This document shows, in pieces, positions 10,870-23,320 of a stretch of 64,000 nucleotides of DNA. The notes below the pieces were generated by a model. The model worked only from the letters and a program-made list of their open reading frames with translations, did no database searches and had not been told where the DNA came from. Made by a program: the position numbers and the translations under genes. Each line of letters opens with the position of its first letter. The stretch's first letter is position 1. Source of the stretch: Siphlonurus alternatus (lineage: Eukaryota; Arthropoda; Insecta; Ephemeroptera; Siphlonuridae); the NCBI GenBank assembly GCA_949825025.1, contig OX463781.1, positions 31,704,675 through 31,768,674 on the forward strand, given 5' to 3'.

Positions 10870-11829
10870 GCTCATGTTAAAACGCCAGTCTGAAGAATAT
10901 ATTTTCTATGACCTGGATTCGTCTTACACACTACTATGGCTTATATTGAGGCAATACTAATTACTTGAGCGGTGCAACAAAGAAGAGTTGAGAGAGACCT
11001 CTGTAAGTCTCAAACGTTTCTATTTTATCAATAAAGTTCCTCAGATGGAGAAAAAGTTTCCACCATTGAATGATCTTGCAAAGTGAAATAAAAGGATTCT
11101 TTTACTAGCGAGAAACAAGTCGTGACTCTTCTGAATGCCAGGAGATTCTTTCAGGATCAACAATATTGTCCATACAACCTTTATCATTTTGTTATTCTGT
11201 TATGCAAGAAAATAAATTTAAAAATAACAAGTTTCTTTATTTGGATTAGAGTAAATTATTTTTACTGTGAATTAAATATATACGTATAATGATGTAATTT
11301 AGCAATATTAGAATTTTCAATTTATATTAAATTTATTTAGAGACCTGCGGTTCTATAATAAGTACTTCCGTATTTTTCTTGCAGCATTCATTCCCTGCAT
11401 AACTATATTACATAGTGCACAATTATTTAAATAGCATATATATATTATAAATTATTATATTTATTTAGCCTACAGTGACCAATTATTTACTAGTATGGAA
11501 GCTCATTACATATTTCATTTTATTTCTTTTACGACAACAGCAGAATAAAGTTTTTGCCTTATATACGTGTATAAATAAAAATTATTATATTATAATTATG
11601 TATTCACTCGCCTATCTTTGTATTTTAATAAAGTTAAAACTAAAAACGTTTAGTATAAGAAATAACAATTAAAAATAAAAATGGAGAAATATTTATATAT
11701 ATATATTTTTTTCCTGTCATGAATTTTTACCTCTAATTTCTTTTTTAAATATAATTATATGAATATTGGAAGTTGCTACGGTCGGCATTTAAAAATTAAT
11801 TTGAATCAAGCAATTTGATTTTTAATGGA
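10870..11829. other. AT-rich non-coding stretch
   Basis: Nothing recognisable is seen. A 65-codon plus frame at 11475-11672 is low in complexity and not supported. Confidence 0.55.
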
Positions 11830-12160
11830 AATTTGTACAGAAAGAACATTTGTGAACTTGAGCCAGAGAAAATTCGTCAACTTGGGCTCTGACCGGCTTG
11901 AGGCCTCGCCCTCAGTAATTAGTGCCGCTTCGAGAGCGGCGGGGAGGGGGGGCTTTTTGCCAATGAAAAGAGGCTCATTAGTGACCTCTCATCTCAACAT
12001 TGATTTATAATATTTTCATATAAAATTATTCTCTCTCCGTGTCTCTTCCAGCCTCGATAGCTCTTCTGAATCTCCCTACCTCGGGGTTACAAGGGGAATG
12101 CGTTTTCTGTAGCCAGGGGCCGGAGCATCAGGAACCTCGCTTTGGAGAAACTGTCTTCAG
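11830..12160. promoter_or_regulatory. Candidate cis-regulatory island with a homeodomain core
   Basis: GC-richer block holding TAATTA (11916-11921), the palindrome-like GCCGCTTCGAGAGCGGC just downstream, and a G run. No coding family is recognised in any frame. Regulatory role is inferred from composition and motif only. Confidence 0.25.
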
Positions 12161-12267
12161 AATTGTTAATACGTGTATATAGGAAGAATTGTATTAAAAT
12201 TAAATTAATCGTAAAACATTATATAAATTTGTCATCACTAGTTCTCCATTAAAAAAAAATTGTTACT

Positions 12268-12733
12268 TTTAAAGGTGAACTGAAGGGATTGCTTTTTTTC
12301 CCTTTAGGGAACCTTATATTACCTATCCCATCCATCTGCACTAATTTTTTCATGGCAGATACTTATTGTGCTGCTGTAGGACAATTAGTGAAAAAGTGAA
12401 GTTGTGACGTATCAGCGACGGTTGGTTAACTTAAAACTCGCCGCCGTGAAAAAACACACGAGCGACCGCGGAAACTGCCGAGAGAGTGGCGATCGCGAGC
12501 CGATCGCCGCTCCCTCGGCAGTTTCCGCGGTCGCTCGCGGTCGCTCGTGTGTTTTTTCACGGCGGCGAGTTTTAAGTCAACCAATCGTCGCTGATACGTC
12601 ACAACTTCACTTTTTCACTAATTGTCCTACAGCAGCACAATAAGTATCTGCCATGAAAAAATTAGTGCAGATGGATGGGATAGGTAATATAAGGTTCCGG
12701 AAAAAAAAGCAATCCCTTCAGTTCACCTTTAAA
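12268..12733. mobile_element. Large GC-centred foldback element with TTAA at both ends
   Basis: Arms of over 200 bp pair almost perfectly. TTTAAAGGTGAACTGAAGGG at the left has its reverse complement ending at 12733, and the inner arms hold CGCCGCCGTGAAAAAACACA and GAGCGACCGCGGAAACTGCC. TTAA sits at 12269-12272 and 12729-12732, as for piggyBac-like insertion. The loop is only about 30 bp and GC-rich, unlike the AT-rich surroundings. The right arm has a direct duplication of GCGGTCGCTC absent from the left. No transposase is present. Confidence 0.85.
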
Positions 12734-13149
12734 GTTATTTCGTCATTTAATTAATATTTCTTTATTTAATGAAATATTGATACAAAGAGAAGAAGAAAAT
12801 ATTTTAATTATAATAAAGAATTTGGACTTTATGCTTGTCATAAAATATCATCATACTTAAAAGTACCAATTTTGCCACCAGAGATTTTTTTTTTAATACA
12901 ACCTCCAAAGATAATTTATAACAAATAATATATACATGCTTACGTAACTTCGGACATATTATTACTCCCTTTTTTATCAAAAAACTAAAACATCAAACAC
13001 ATCATTTTTGCATGTAACGTAAGAAGAAAAAAAAATAAAGCAAAAAATCTCAAACTTCTCTCTCTTTTACTAAAATGATATCATGTAAGAAATTTGAACA
13101 TAAAAAAGAGAAAATTAGAGCAAAAGAGAGAGATCGTGCTGTATCCATT
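12734..13149. other. AT-rich non-coding stretch
   Basis: Nothing recognisable is seen apart from short purine runs (GAAGAAAAAAAAATAAA near 13020). Confidence 0.55.
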
Positions 13150-13345
13150 TTCTACGCAGTCAGGAGAATGCTGGGAGATTTAACAATGGAAATATGATGA
13201 GGTGTCTGTCGCCTTCTTGTTGCTGGAGTCAGCAGTGCTCTCTGGCTGAGATGAAGCCACTTAACCCGGCAGCGCGTGATGCCATCTCGCCCCGTCCCGT
13301 GCGTGCCCCGCCTTGTTACTGCAACGTCTGCAAATGAGGTCCTTC
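13150..13345. promoter_or_regulatory. Candidate cis-regulatory island with a SOX word
   Basis: GC-richer block with AACAATGG (13182-13189, SOX consensus) near one edge and a CG-rich right half. A 100-codon minus frame (13152-13454) crosses the block but runs into poly-T-encoded phenylalanine/tyrosine sequence, so it is not taken as coding. Confidence 0.25.
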
Positions 13346-14720
13346 GAGACAAATATATGAATATATAAATGTAAAACAGAAATACAACGTAAACAAAACT
13401 GTTGAGTAAGAAATTATAATTAATCCATTTTACATTCTTCTTTTTAAATAGCATATATACGTATGCATCATTTGTACACTGTGTAACATTAAAATTTAAT
13501 GTAAACTTATACCGTGTCTTTATATAAAGAAAGTATTTTTAAAGTTAAATGTTAACAAAAGTAACTGTTACATATTTGCTTTAAAGTTTTTTTTTATGTT
13601 AAATTTCTAAGTAATTTAAATGCTCATTTTAGTAATTCTAACAATTTCTAATTAATTTATATTATTTTAGATCGTAACAATTTTAATTAGCCTTAATTAG
13701 TAGCAGCTTAATTGTTGATCGGAGGTTCTGCAAACTCCGCTGTTGCAGAACTTACAAGTTAGTCCAACACATAAACAGAACATCATCAATTATAAATACG
13801 AATTTAAATTACGTATTGGAAGCAGGCTATTGTATAGCATAAAAAAATCAATCACACAATACATTAATTTTATATCAAAGAAAAAATTTGCTTTTTACTA
13901 TTTTTGAGCTACTAAAAATTTACGATTTTTTACTGCATTTACAAATAGATCCAGTATTATATGGTCATTATAAGAGATCAAACCAAGGTATCCAATTAAT
14001 TCTCTTCCTTGAAATAAATTAATATAATGAGGCGTCGTTCAGAGCATATATAGTATGACAAAGTGAAATTCGACTGTGACGAGAACTGATTTTTAAATTA
14101 TATTTTGTTTTTTCACGTATTATAAACAAACATGATTTTTACGCATTTCACACCATTAATTATTGCTAATTACATATACATTATTTACACTTTACATGAC
14201 CATTTTCATTAATGCCATTAAATTTTTTTAAGAAATTAAAAAAAAATTATATAGGTTGAGTGCTTAAAAGTTAATGAGATGCTATTAGAAATTATACATA
14301 TAACTCAAAGTAAAAATAGAAGAATTTACATTTTTTTATCCGAATACCAATGGGCTATTTGTGCCCTTTCTTGATTAAAAAAGATAAGATGAAAAATGTT
14401 TCAAATTTTATGTTTCTCGTAAAATAACATGCAAAGAAGAGTTTCATATTTCGGGATATTCATGTTTCTGATATATGATAGGAGGGCACACGGAGCGGCT
14501 CATGAATAAAACACAACAGTCGGATGTCGAGGACGAAGACCAAGTTACGTTCGTCGCGAGAGAGAGAGAGAAAATGATTTGACTTGGAATACACTCTCTT
14601 TTGAAAGATAAAAAATCTGTCATATATTCATTGCTTTTCAAAATGTTAGTCTACTGTAATTTATATAAAAAAGTGCAAACATTCATGTTCAAACTGCATT
14701 TTTTATGCATAATGTTCAAC
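13346..14720. other. AT-rich non-coding stretch
   Basis: No gene or clear repeat. A short GAGAGAGAG purine patch lies near 14560. Confidence 0.55.
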
Positions 14721-14724
14721 TCGT

Positions 14725-14905
14725 CAAAACGACAGGGCGGGGTTATCGAGGGTCGGCTGTATATTGGGAGGCCACCATTGCCCCAAATTTACTACTTTCT
14801 CGAAAAATGTTACATTTTCAAGCTAATTTATATTTTGATAACATTAAATTTATGGATTTACCCAACCCCCTTTCCCGATTTTGTTATCTGGGTGCGAGCC
14901 TGCGC
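14725..14905. other. GC-richer block, possibly a decayed DNA element
   Basis: CAGGGCGGGGTTATCGAGGG at the left and CCCCCTTTCCCGATTTTGTT at the right are loosely complementary. The left end loosely resembles hAT-type CAGGGGCG termini. The 105-codon frame across it has no recognised family. Too decayed to assign. Confidence 0.25.
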
Positions 14906-16061
14906 TAACAAATCATAGAGAAAACAAGACAATAATATTCAAAGTTACAGGAGAGTAAATCGTTGGCCTAATAAAATAAATTATAAAATGTATAGTGTCA
15001 ATACCCTGTTGACAATTTCCATGTACCTTATTTTGTGTAGATCGTTCACTTGGAAATTACCTACGAAGAGGATTCAGAAATATGTTCACTTCTCAGCGCT
15101 GCAACGTGTGTCTTTATACGTTTGGTAAACAAGAGATGGAAGATTTAGACAACAGATCCAGTTGTAGATTTGTCTGAAAGTGAAATAAATTAAGTGAGCA
15201 GCTGACCATATATCATACGTTGACAAGAATACTCAATGTTGTTTGTGTCGCTCCCCCGACGAGTCAATAGCCCTTCAAAAACACACAAAGCAGCGCCTTG
15301 TTGAGGGTGATTTAGTTAGCAAAGGTCAGACCAACGGGGAACCAGAAGCCCCTCTTCTGACATTCAATAAATGGGGGATTTTCCATTATCCAACTTTTGT
15401 CGCAGAGATATATGACAAGTATAATTACTATGTCACTTAGGTAGAAAATCATTAATTTTTGTATTAAAAAATTTTACTAAAAATGCTATTACTTTTAATG
15501 TTACTGTTTATTTTGTTGAATTTCCATATAAAATATCAACATTACCAAAAATATTCTAACTCGCATAGATAATATAAATATCAGCAAAATTATACATATA
15601 TAATTTTGTTGTCATCAGTATAAAAATTTAGCAATATATTGTTAAATAAAATAATAAAGCACGTGTAACAAGGCAGTAGTGCGGTAAATAATTTGCCAGC
15701 GGATGATTATTCTCTATATACGGCGGTCTCCAGGGGACAGCACGTTGTTTCATCACGATCACAGCTGTCCGTGTTTGCTCGGACAAAATCACATGCTATT
15801 TATCAAATATATCCACAGAGAGGGACACAATTTGCAAAAAGAAAAAATAAATAAGAACTGGGAATAGACCTGATTTGTATTTACTATTTACTAAAAAATT
15901 GTGTACTTAACTTTATTTACAATGATTTGTGTGCAGAAACAAAACATCAATTATTTAAAATATTAGGTTCGAATCCTACTCTAGCCGATCTCACTTTTGA
16001 TACATTTCAACTGCTTTTAAAATATGGTCAACAGTCACGAAAATCAATATTTTCATTATAA
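14906..16061. other. AT-rich non-coding stretch with an isolated TFIIIC B-box word
   Basis: No gene. GGTTCGAATCC (15966-15976) is a perfect Pol III B-box but no A-box or tRNA fold precedes it, so it is not called as a tRNA. It may be the end of a decayed tRNA-derived SINE. Confidence 0.45.
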
Positions 16062-16149
16062 ATTCTGTATACATTCAATGCTTGTATTTTTTTATTTTCT
16101 ATTTTATTCTGTATACATTCAATGCTTGTATTTTTTTATTTTCTATTTT
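16062..16149 (+). repeat. 44 bp tandem duplication
   Basis: Two near-identical copies of a unit beginning ATTCTGTATACATTCAATGC, at 16062-16105 and 16106-16149. Confidence 0.9.
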
Positions 16150-17119
16150 CATCTTTCGTTTTTTTTTAATATTATTAGTTAATTTTAATTAGTTATAGAT
16201 GGTTATAGTAATATTAAAATGATATGTTCATTGATTTTGTTAGTTGAGAGTTTGGGTTGCCTGAAAATAAATCGAAATACACAAACCATTTTTTGTGTCA
16301 AAAGAAGCACTCAACTGCATTTAATAGTATTGTATCTAGTTATCTAGTTTAGGAGCTACGGATTAATAACCCATCTTACAACGTATTTTTAAAATAATTT
16401 GGATGGATTGCCTGCAAAATTGCTGACTCCTATTTGAAATAAAAAGCTTAATTTTTCACTTAAACGTATAAAGAAATGCAATGAAAAATGTAACATTTCG
16501 TTCGGATCTCTTTGGGTTGAATGCAAATGATGAAGGGACACAGGTGTCTCCGTCTATAGTAGTGTTCCTGAATGGATCAATATAAATTTAGAAAGATTAA
16601 AATTGCGGATACGATATACTCCAATCTGCTTTGCAATACTCAATAGTTTTTTAATGAAACCAATTTCATGATAGTGAAGTTTTTATAACTATAGCTTTTT
16701 TATTGATAAATATTTGATGAAATTGCAAAACTATATAATTATAAATGTATTTACAAATTTACAATTGTATTTACAAATTTGATTTTACTAAAAAACAAAA
16801 TTTCTGTTGATCATTCAATTTTCATCGTGATTGAAAATCAGTAATTTTCCATCAACTCACATCCACTCAACTTTGTCACAATACCACGAATGATGGCCTT
16901 TATTGCAATATTTGTAAAAATGAATTAAAAAGCTAATGATAGTAATGATTAATTAATGAAAACTTGATATCATAGTCATGAGGTGCTAAAGTTGTTTCCA
17001 TTTTTGAATTTTTGATTATTATCAATAACAAAAAGGATATTTATTTGATATTTCCAAAACGGAGAAATTTTTGTTTCTTTTTTTTTTTTACATTAAAGTG
17101 AAAAATAAAGCTTTTTAAA
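16150..17119. other. AT-rich non-coding stretch
   Basis: Nothing recognisable is seen. Short internal repeats of GTATTTACAAATTTA occur near 16745-16780. Confidence 0.55.
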
Positions 17120-17315
17120 ATAAAATTTGCTGCGCATTTCCATGTATCCTAGCTTTGTAGCCTGCGTAATTGAAAGCCCCCCAACATTGGCAGGGCAATC
17201 AATCTCCCCTAATAGACTGTCAATGCCGGGCTACTTCAATTTGCGTCTCCTTCCTTGCAACCTCGTCGCGCTCTGCACCTTGGCAAAAAATATGCAATTA
17301 GATCGCTGTCACAAG
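17120..17315. promoter_or_regulatory. Candidate cis-regulatory island
   Basis: A GC-richer block (around GCCCCCCAACATTGGCAGGG and CTCGTCGCGCTCTGC) in AT-rich surroundings. The 63-codon plus frame matches no family I know. Called only on composition. Confidence 0.2.
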
Positions 17316-18513
17316 TAGTAAAATATATTAGCATATCGTTTCATTATAAGTCTCACCTTACACCTCTGCAAATTTCATGACACGTAGTTTAATTGTTATT
17401 ATATGCTTTGGGAAAATGTTTCACCTGCTACACAGTATTCTCAGCCTAAATTAGTGTGTGAACCGATGACGTCATACAATGGTGGAGCTGCGTCAGCTGC
17501 GTCAAATCAACTCAACTCAAAACGACGTAGCTGTGCTAATCGAACGGACTAACTCAGAATGTGCGCAGTGAAAAATTCAACGGTGGCATATTATGCTGAA
17601 AACACTGCAGTTTTAGTCTTCTTCATTTCGAGTTGGTCAGAGTTGCTGCTGTACATTTTGGACTAAAATGTAAAATTTATTATTTTTTTTAAACCTTATT
17701 TCTTCCGATATATTTATTTGATTAAATAACTCCAACACATTAGCATATAGAGAATGTCATATTTGGGTATTTTTTTCGTTTTTATTGAACTAAACGATCT
17801 AAATATTTGTACATGCTATAGGCTGCTATAGCTATGTTGTAAAATATAAAAATCGGAGAAATTTTGAAAATTTCAAGCAAATTTAGAATAAAATCAATGG
17901 TTGGAGACATGAAATTGCATTTTTCAAGACATACGTTCAAACAAATTTGAATTTCACGACTTGTTATCAACTTTAACAAAAGTATCTTTATTCTGATTAT
18001 ATTATTATCAGCAACCGTGTGACTCACAGAGCAATTCAAATTTCACTTACCACTTTAAGTGAAAAATATATTAATATCTTAAGTACTATATTGGTACATG
18101 ATATTATATTATATATGAAATATTTTAATCGAGAATTCGGAACATAGTTAATTAATTTTAACAAAAAAACTGTACATAATTAAGGAAATTATTTATATAA
18201 TTTTGCAGTTTAAAAGTGTTCTAATACACATTCTAACTATCAATACATTACAAAATAGACTATATAGAAGATGCTGATCACATGCATGCATATATACATA
18301 ACTGCTGCATTAATAAAGAGCTTTTATCTGGTGTTGTAAAACGACTGTCAATTTTTTTATCCTACGGAATTATCACAAAATTTACAGATTTATACTTTTA
18401 TATAACCTGAAATTAAGTTTTTTTATCTTTAAAATTCTATCTTCTTAAGTTTATGCTATTTAATGATGATTATTTAATGGCCTAATGTTCTTCTTACATC
18501 ATTAAACATTATA
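17316..18513. other. AT-rich non-coding stretch with one CRE word
   Basis: No gene. Near 17467 a TGACGTCA palindrome is followed by GCTGCGTCAGCTGCGTCA, two AP-1-like half sites. The rest is AT-rich and featureless. Confidence 0.45.
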
Positions 18514-18740
18514 AATGTACGTAAAAAAATCCCTGCAAGATACAAAAACGTTAGCACAGTTCAGTAAAGAGGGCGTGTTGTCTCTTGATTTTGTTGCTCT
18601 CAAAGTTGTGACAAAAAAGTCACTTTCTTGCTTATTTGGAAGGGAAATTAACTTCATATTTGTCACCGTCATCACAGTGGCCTGTAGCAGCTTTTTGTCA
18701 TGCTCCACTGACGATACTCGATCGTGTGCTCTCTTTCTCT
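18514..18740. promoter_or_regulatory. Candidate cis-regulatory island
   Basis: A more balanced block that is open on both strands over about 80 codons (18502-18772). Overlapping open frames on opposite strands and no family resemblance argue against a gene. A conserved non-coding element would give the same picture. Confidence 0.25.
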
Positions 18741-19439
18741 CGCTACCATCAGAATTTTTAAATCAATGCTGATCTCTTTGTAGAATTCGTAAACTTAAAC
18801 TTTTTACTTTAACTAAATACACACTTTTTTTTTATATAATTTTGAACATCAATAAGGCCCCCTCACAGTAGAATTTTATCTTACAGATTATTTTGTACTC
18901 TCAACCACCTGATGATGTTCATGCCTTCAGCCAACAGTTTATCATTACAGGTAATAAAAATGTTATATTTATAAATATTTATCTTTAAGACCCCGAGTTA
19001 TGTGCATCTATGTTTAACTTTTTAGGAAAAGGTGTTGCATGACAATTACGTAGCAGAGTCTCTCACTTCGATAGATTACTATAGTTAATCTTCATCTAGA
19101 AAACTTGAGGTATCCTAAATGTTGTCCATTTATCTCACTTTTCAACACACAAGTAATGTCAGAATTGTTTTTACAGAAATCAAGATGAACATTTTTTTTT
19201 TTTTCGTTTTTATGAAGAAGAACAAAGGAAATTTTATTAATTTTATTTTACAACTTTTTTTTTTAATTAAAATTCTTTGAAAAGAACATTTACGTCAAAA
19301 AGTAATAATTAACGTGTATACTATATATAATTGACGTCATTTGTGTTTATTTTAGTGAGATAAAAGATTTTGTTGTTTACATTGATTTGCATGCATGCCA
19401 AGTAAACAATATATACAGTGTAAACTTTTGCTTGCTCTC

Positions 19440-19725
19440 AAGAGAGAAAAGTTGACTGAAGGTGCACGGGAATTTCAATAGACAAAAGCGAGTTTCATAG
19501 AAGCAACCTCATTAAGCAGAGGCAACTTGTTATATTGTTTTTGCACAAAGTTTGGTCCTCAAATTGGCTCATCAGTCTCCAGAAAATATGAAGTGAGGTG
19601 CGAGAGATGGGGAGGAGGATAAGGAGGTGGGCGGTAGAATCGTGTAATTAGCACCCTACAATAGCGAGTTCTCCAGTTTGCACCCCCTCTCTATCTCTCC
19701 TCCACTTATATCTGCTGTATTATGT
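19440..19725. promoter_or_regulatory. Candidate cis-regulatory island
   Basis: A 280 bp balanced block with purine-rich (GGGGAGGAGGATAAGGAGG) and pyrimidine-rich (CCCCCTCTCTATCTCTCCTC) stretches roughly mirroring each other, around GTGTAATTAGCACCC. No coding family. Inferred from composition. Confidence 0.25.
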
Positions 19726-20194
19726 GAGAAATTCATAGCTATGAGATGTTTGAAATATAAACAGTCTAAAAAGGCAAACTTTTACATCGGCTGGTTATTT
19801 TAGTATATGCATATTATACAATATAATACACTAAGCGGATCCTTGTGCATACATCCAAACAACATCTAACTGAATAATAAAGTTAACATCATCAACGTTA
19901 AGCTATGTATGTGAAAAGTTAGTGAAAGCTTTGTGTTGCTCTCTTGTATACGCTAAGTAAAGTTGTGCTTGATACACTGGGTGCTTATTAACCTTAATTC
20001 AATTATTGATAATATAAGTAATTTAATTGTGTGTGTTTTAAATAATTGATATTAGCATGCATGGATTACAATGATTTTAGTTGGGAAAATTGTAAAGTAA
20101 TTCAACTGCTGTTTATCAAGTATAATATTTCTTTGCTTAGACACACGCAATGTGATTATACATGTAAAGTATGTAAAGTAAGTCATCAGGCAAA

Positions 20195-20635
20195 CAATAT
20201 AGGTTTGTTTGTAAATACACAATTTATTCATGAATTAAAGGCATACAGGCCTCAAATTACAAATTAGACAGTCACCAAGTGGGTTTAGAGTATATAATCA
20301 ACATTCGCATAATTTTTTTCCACGCGTGATGGATCCGTGCGAAGTCGCAGTTCAAAGTAAGAAATTTAGTCCTTGATGACGTCACAACTCAATGCTAATC
20401 GGTGCTAGCTGTGAGTTGTGACGTCAGCAAGGACTTTCTTTACAGCGCGACTTCGCACAGACGCACCGCGCGCAGGTAAAAATAATACGAATGTTGATTA
20501 TAAACTTGAGCAACACTTAATGTCTGTCTAATTTGTAATTTGAGGATACCTTTAAGAATTAAATTTTCCTTACGTTTCCTATACGGATGGTTATTCTGAT
20601 ACTTGATTAATGAATCGATTGTGTATTTACGAAGA
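20195..20635. mobile_element. Long imperfect foldback element
   Basis: The best-paired core is 20289-20506, with TATAATCAACATTCG, GTGCGAAGTCGC and TGACGTCACAACTCA arms. Pairing continues outward through AAATTACAAATTAGACAG (left) and its complement CTGTCTAATTTGTAATTT, then GTAAATACACAAT near the outer ends. The right outer arm has about 40 bp with no partner on the left. The 98-codon minus frame at 20440-20736 overlaps this arm and is not supported. Confidence 0.75.
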
Positions 20636-20739
20636 GACCTCCTACTATGGCGGATTTTTTTTCGCAGATGCAGCTGTGCGAGGACCCATGGCAATTTTCT
20701 ACACCCCTTTTCCAGGAAAAGCTGACACGTAATCAAGAA

Positions 20740-20885
20740 GTGCTCTCATAACTTGTCATCAGGTAGAGGGCGCAAGTGTGCGAGAGAGCTGCTCGGTTAT
20801 TGCTCCCAGCAGCTGGAATGACACAGATCGCCGTCATGTGCCAGCGTGAGAGGATGTTCCCCCCGCCTCCCATGTAACAAGGTGA
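20740..20885. promoter_or_regulatory. Candidate regulatory island with CTCF-like core
   Basis: AGAGGGCGC (20765-20773) fits the AGRKGGCRS core of the CTCF motif exactly, with the upstream CAGGT fitting three of five positions. The surrounding block is GC-richer and holds CAGCAGCTG and GAGAG words. Binding is inference. Confidence 0.3.
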
Positions 20886-21727
20886 AATGACAATCTAACT
20901 AAAAAATATATTGTTTTTATTTATGTTTCAATTACATTTCTATATTTTAATTTCAAGATTTTCATGTACGTTATGTTTATAACATTTATTATTACGTTTT
21001 TTTTTTCTTTTTTTAAGAAATGAAAATAACGAATCTTTTCTTAATTGGACAACACACAAGATTATTTTTCCCTCGAAATGAAAAAAAAAATACTAAAAAT
21101 AAATTAAGTTAATGCTTTAGATCGTTTCAAAAAAATTCAATCTTTCAAAATTTGCTTCAATTTTAAATATAAATAATTGTTGAATTTACAAGTGTAGATT
21201 ATTACATATACAGCCCTTCACCAACCGAATTATTGCCATATTCTGCTCTGGAGGGATTAAATGCAAAATCGGATTTTACAATAATTATTATAATTGAGCG
21301 TGCATATATATAGAATGCAATAAGAATATAAAAGCCAAACATACTAACTAATGTTTGCAATAATATCTCCTTTCAATAAGTAATTTTTTTTTTTTTTTTC
21401 ACAAAAATTTATTTGCATTATGTTTTAACTATACAATGAAAATAGGACAAAATGTTTTAGATTGTGGTTTTATTCAATAACTCTCGCACATTCTGTAGTT
21501 TAAATTTCCAGCTTAAATATTTCAAAAATGAGCAACACAGTTGGCAAGTTTCTTATTGGTGACACCTTGCTTCATAAACTTACTTGCTTCAATTAGGCTG
21601 TATCTATAGATGGTGTACAAAAAGCTAATACAGTATAGAGGCAGGTACGGTTGAAAGGTTTCATGCATTTACTTCAGCAGGTAGATGTGAGACTTGTTTG
21701 CTTCTCATGTTAACTTTCAACGTACTG
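20886..21727. other. AT-rich non-coding stretch
   Basis: Nothing recognisable is seen. Poly-T runs occur near 21000 and 21387. Confidence 0.6.
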
Positions 21728-21858
21728 GAGAGAGACAAACAGAGAGAGAGAGAGTTACAGAGAGTTACAGAGCGAGACAGAGAGAGGCATAGTTTGAGAA
21801 AGATTGATTGACAGAGAAAGAGAGAGTGAAAACGGAGAAAGAGAGTGAGAGAGCAATG
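21728..21858. repeat. GA-rich imperfect repeat
   Basis: GAGAGA blocks interrupted by GTTACAG and GAGACAG units. The 89-codon minus frame here is the leucine/serine translation of this repeat. GAGA words of this density can bind GAGA factor, but nothing else supports that. Confidence 0.75.
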
Positions 21859-22764
21859 GTTGGCCGTGGAGGATGACTCCCACTTGAAGTGTGAAGTTAA
21901 TTTAGTGGAGTGGCGTCCCTCGTCGTACACCGCCGAGCGCTTGGCTTGACGTTACACGTGTCCATGAGAAATGGAGACAACTTGTCTTCCACAACAGTCA
22001 CGATGAATTAGTGAAAACACTTATCGTACAGCTTTAAAAACACACCAGAAAAATAAAACATGATTCGCAAATGATACATTATAAAAACCTGCTACTGCAA
22101 TCACATATTATATATCATAAAAAAAGTAATATTATATGTATTAGTTTTTTTTAAGCAATTCATTGCTCTAATTAATATGCATTTATTTGTATTTGTAATA
22201 ATTTTCAACAAACTAAGCATCACTCTAAACCCGGTCTATGTCATATGTTTTTAAAAATTAACTAGAGGTGAAACATATGTGTTAAAATTTTGTGATTTTT
22301 TTTTTATTTATTTTTTATTTTTTTTTTAGATTTTAAGAAAAATTCAATTGATCTCCACTGAAATTAGCTGAAGCAATAAATGCAACTATAAAGAGTGACA
22401 GTTCGTATTAAAAGTGTCATTGGCTTAGCTAGAAAAATTTAACTTATTTATTTTTTTTTAATGTATAGCTAAATTCAATTGCTGTAAAATAGAGTTTTCA
22501 AAGTTTCTGGACTAATAAGAGTAATAAGGATATTTTACATTGCATTAAATGTCAAAGAGTTTTTTTGTGTTTCAGAATATTGACATGCATTTTGTATTTA
22601 GCTGTTAAGTATAAAATTAGCTCAGAACTTTGAGTATCTCTATAGAAGATATTTAGTAAAGATAATCATGTTATTAAATGAAGAACGTTTCTATAGAAAA
22701 TTAAAATTAAATTCCTAGTTCACTTTAAAAGGCAAGTCTGCCATCATTTTCATTATTTTATGTA
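21859..22764. other. AT-rich non-coding stretch
   Basis: A short balanced patch (21860-21960) follows the GA repeat. The remainder is AT-rich with nothing recognisable. Confidence 0.55.
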
Positions 22765-22995
22765 GTAAGCCCGAGCGGTCGAGGCTACCACATCTAAGCG
22801 ACCGAGTTAGCATGCTGGCCGGCTCCGAGTGGCGAATTGTTAATGCAGCAGAGCTAGGGACTCGATGAATAAAACACGAGGATGAGAAGGTTTACTGTGT
22901 GGTGACACTTCGGTGCCTTTCCTTTTCAGACCTGCCCTTACTATAACGTTATTGCTATACTGATGGCCTATTCATATGATACTGGACCTTCTTGT
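22765..22995 (+). mobile_element. Possible tRNA-derived SINE, decayed
   Basis: AGCCCGAGCGGTCGAGGC at the start resembles the A-box/D-arm of a tRNA-Leu-like sequence (GGCCGAGCGGTC). A weak B-box-like GGGACTCGATGA follows at 22857, farther away than in a tRNA. The following 130 bp are GC-richer than the flanks, as a SINE body would be. No second copy in the window and no target duplication seen, so the call is weak. Confidence 0.3.
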
Positions 22996-23289
22996 GTTAT
23001 AGTATTAAACAAACCATGAGACCAATATAGGCAATATACCAATATAAATATGATTCCAGTCCTTTAAAACTACTTCTGGAATACCTTTGTTCCTTATATA
23101 TATTTTATTCTCATGGCATTTCTGCAGCTTAATTTTAATATAGTGCAATTATTGATCTCCTTTTTATGTGAATGGTGAATAGAATCAGTCACAAAGAGTG
23201 AAGCTTTTAGTACCAACCCTTGCTTTACTTCTTTTAACTAGTTCTTTAGATGGTAGTCTCAATGATCTCAATTCCACTATTTATGTACA

Positions 23290-23320
<31 letters not shown>

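Noticed and set aside
12404..12643. 79-codon plus frame in GC-rich sequence
   Set aside because: It lies across the centre of a palindromic element and reads through both arms.
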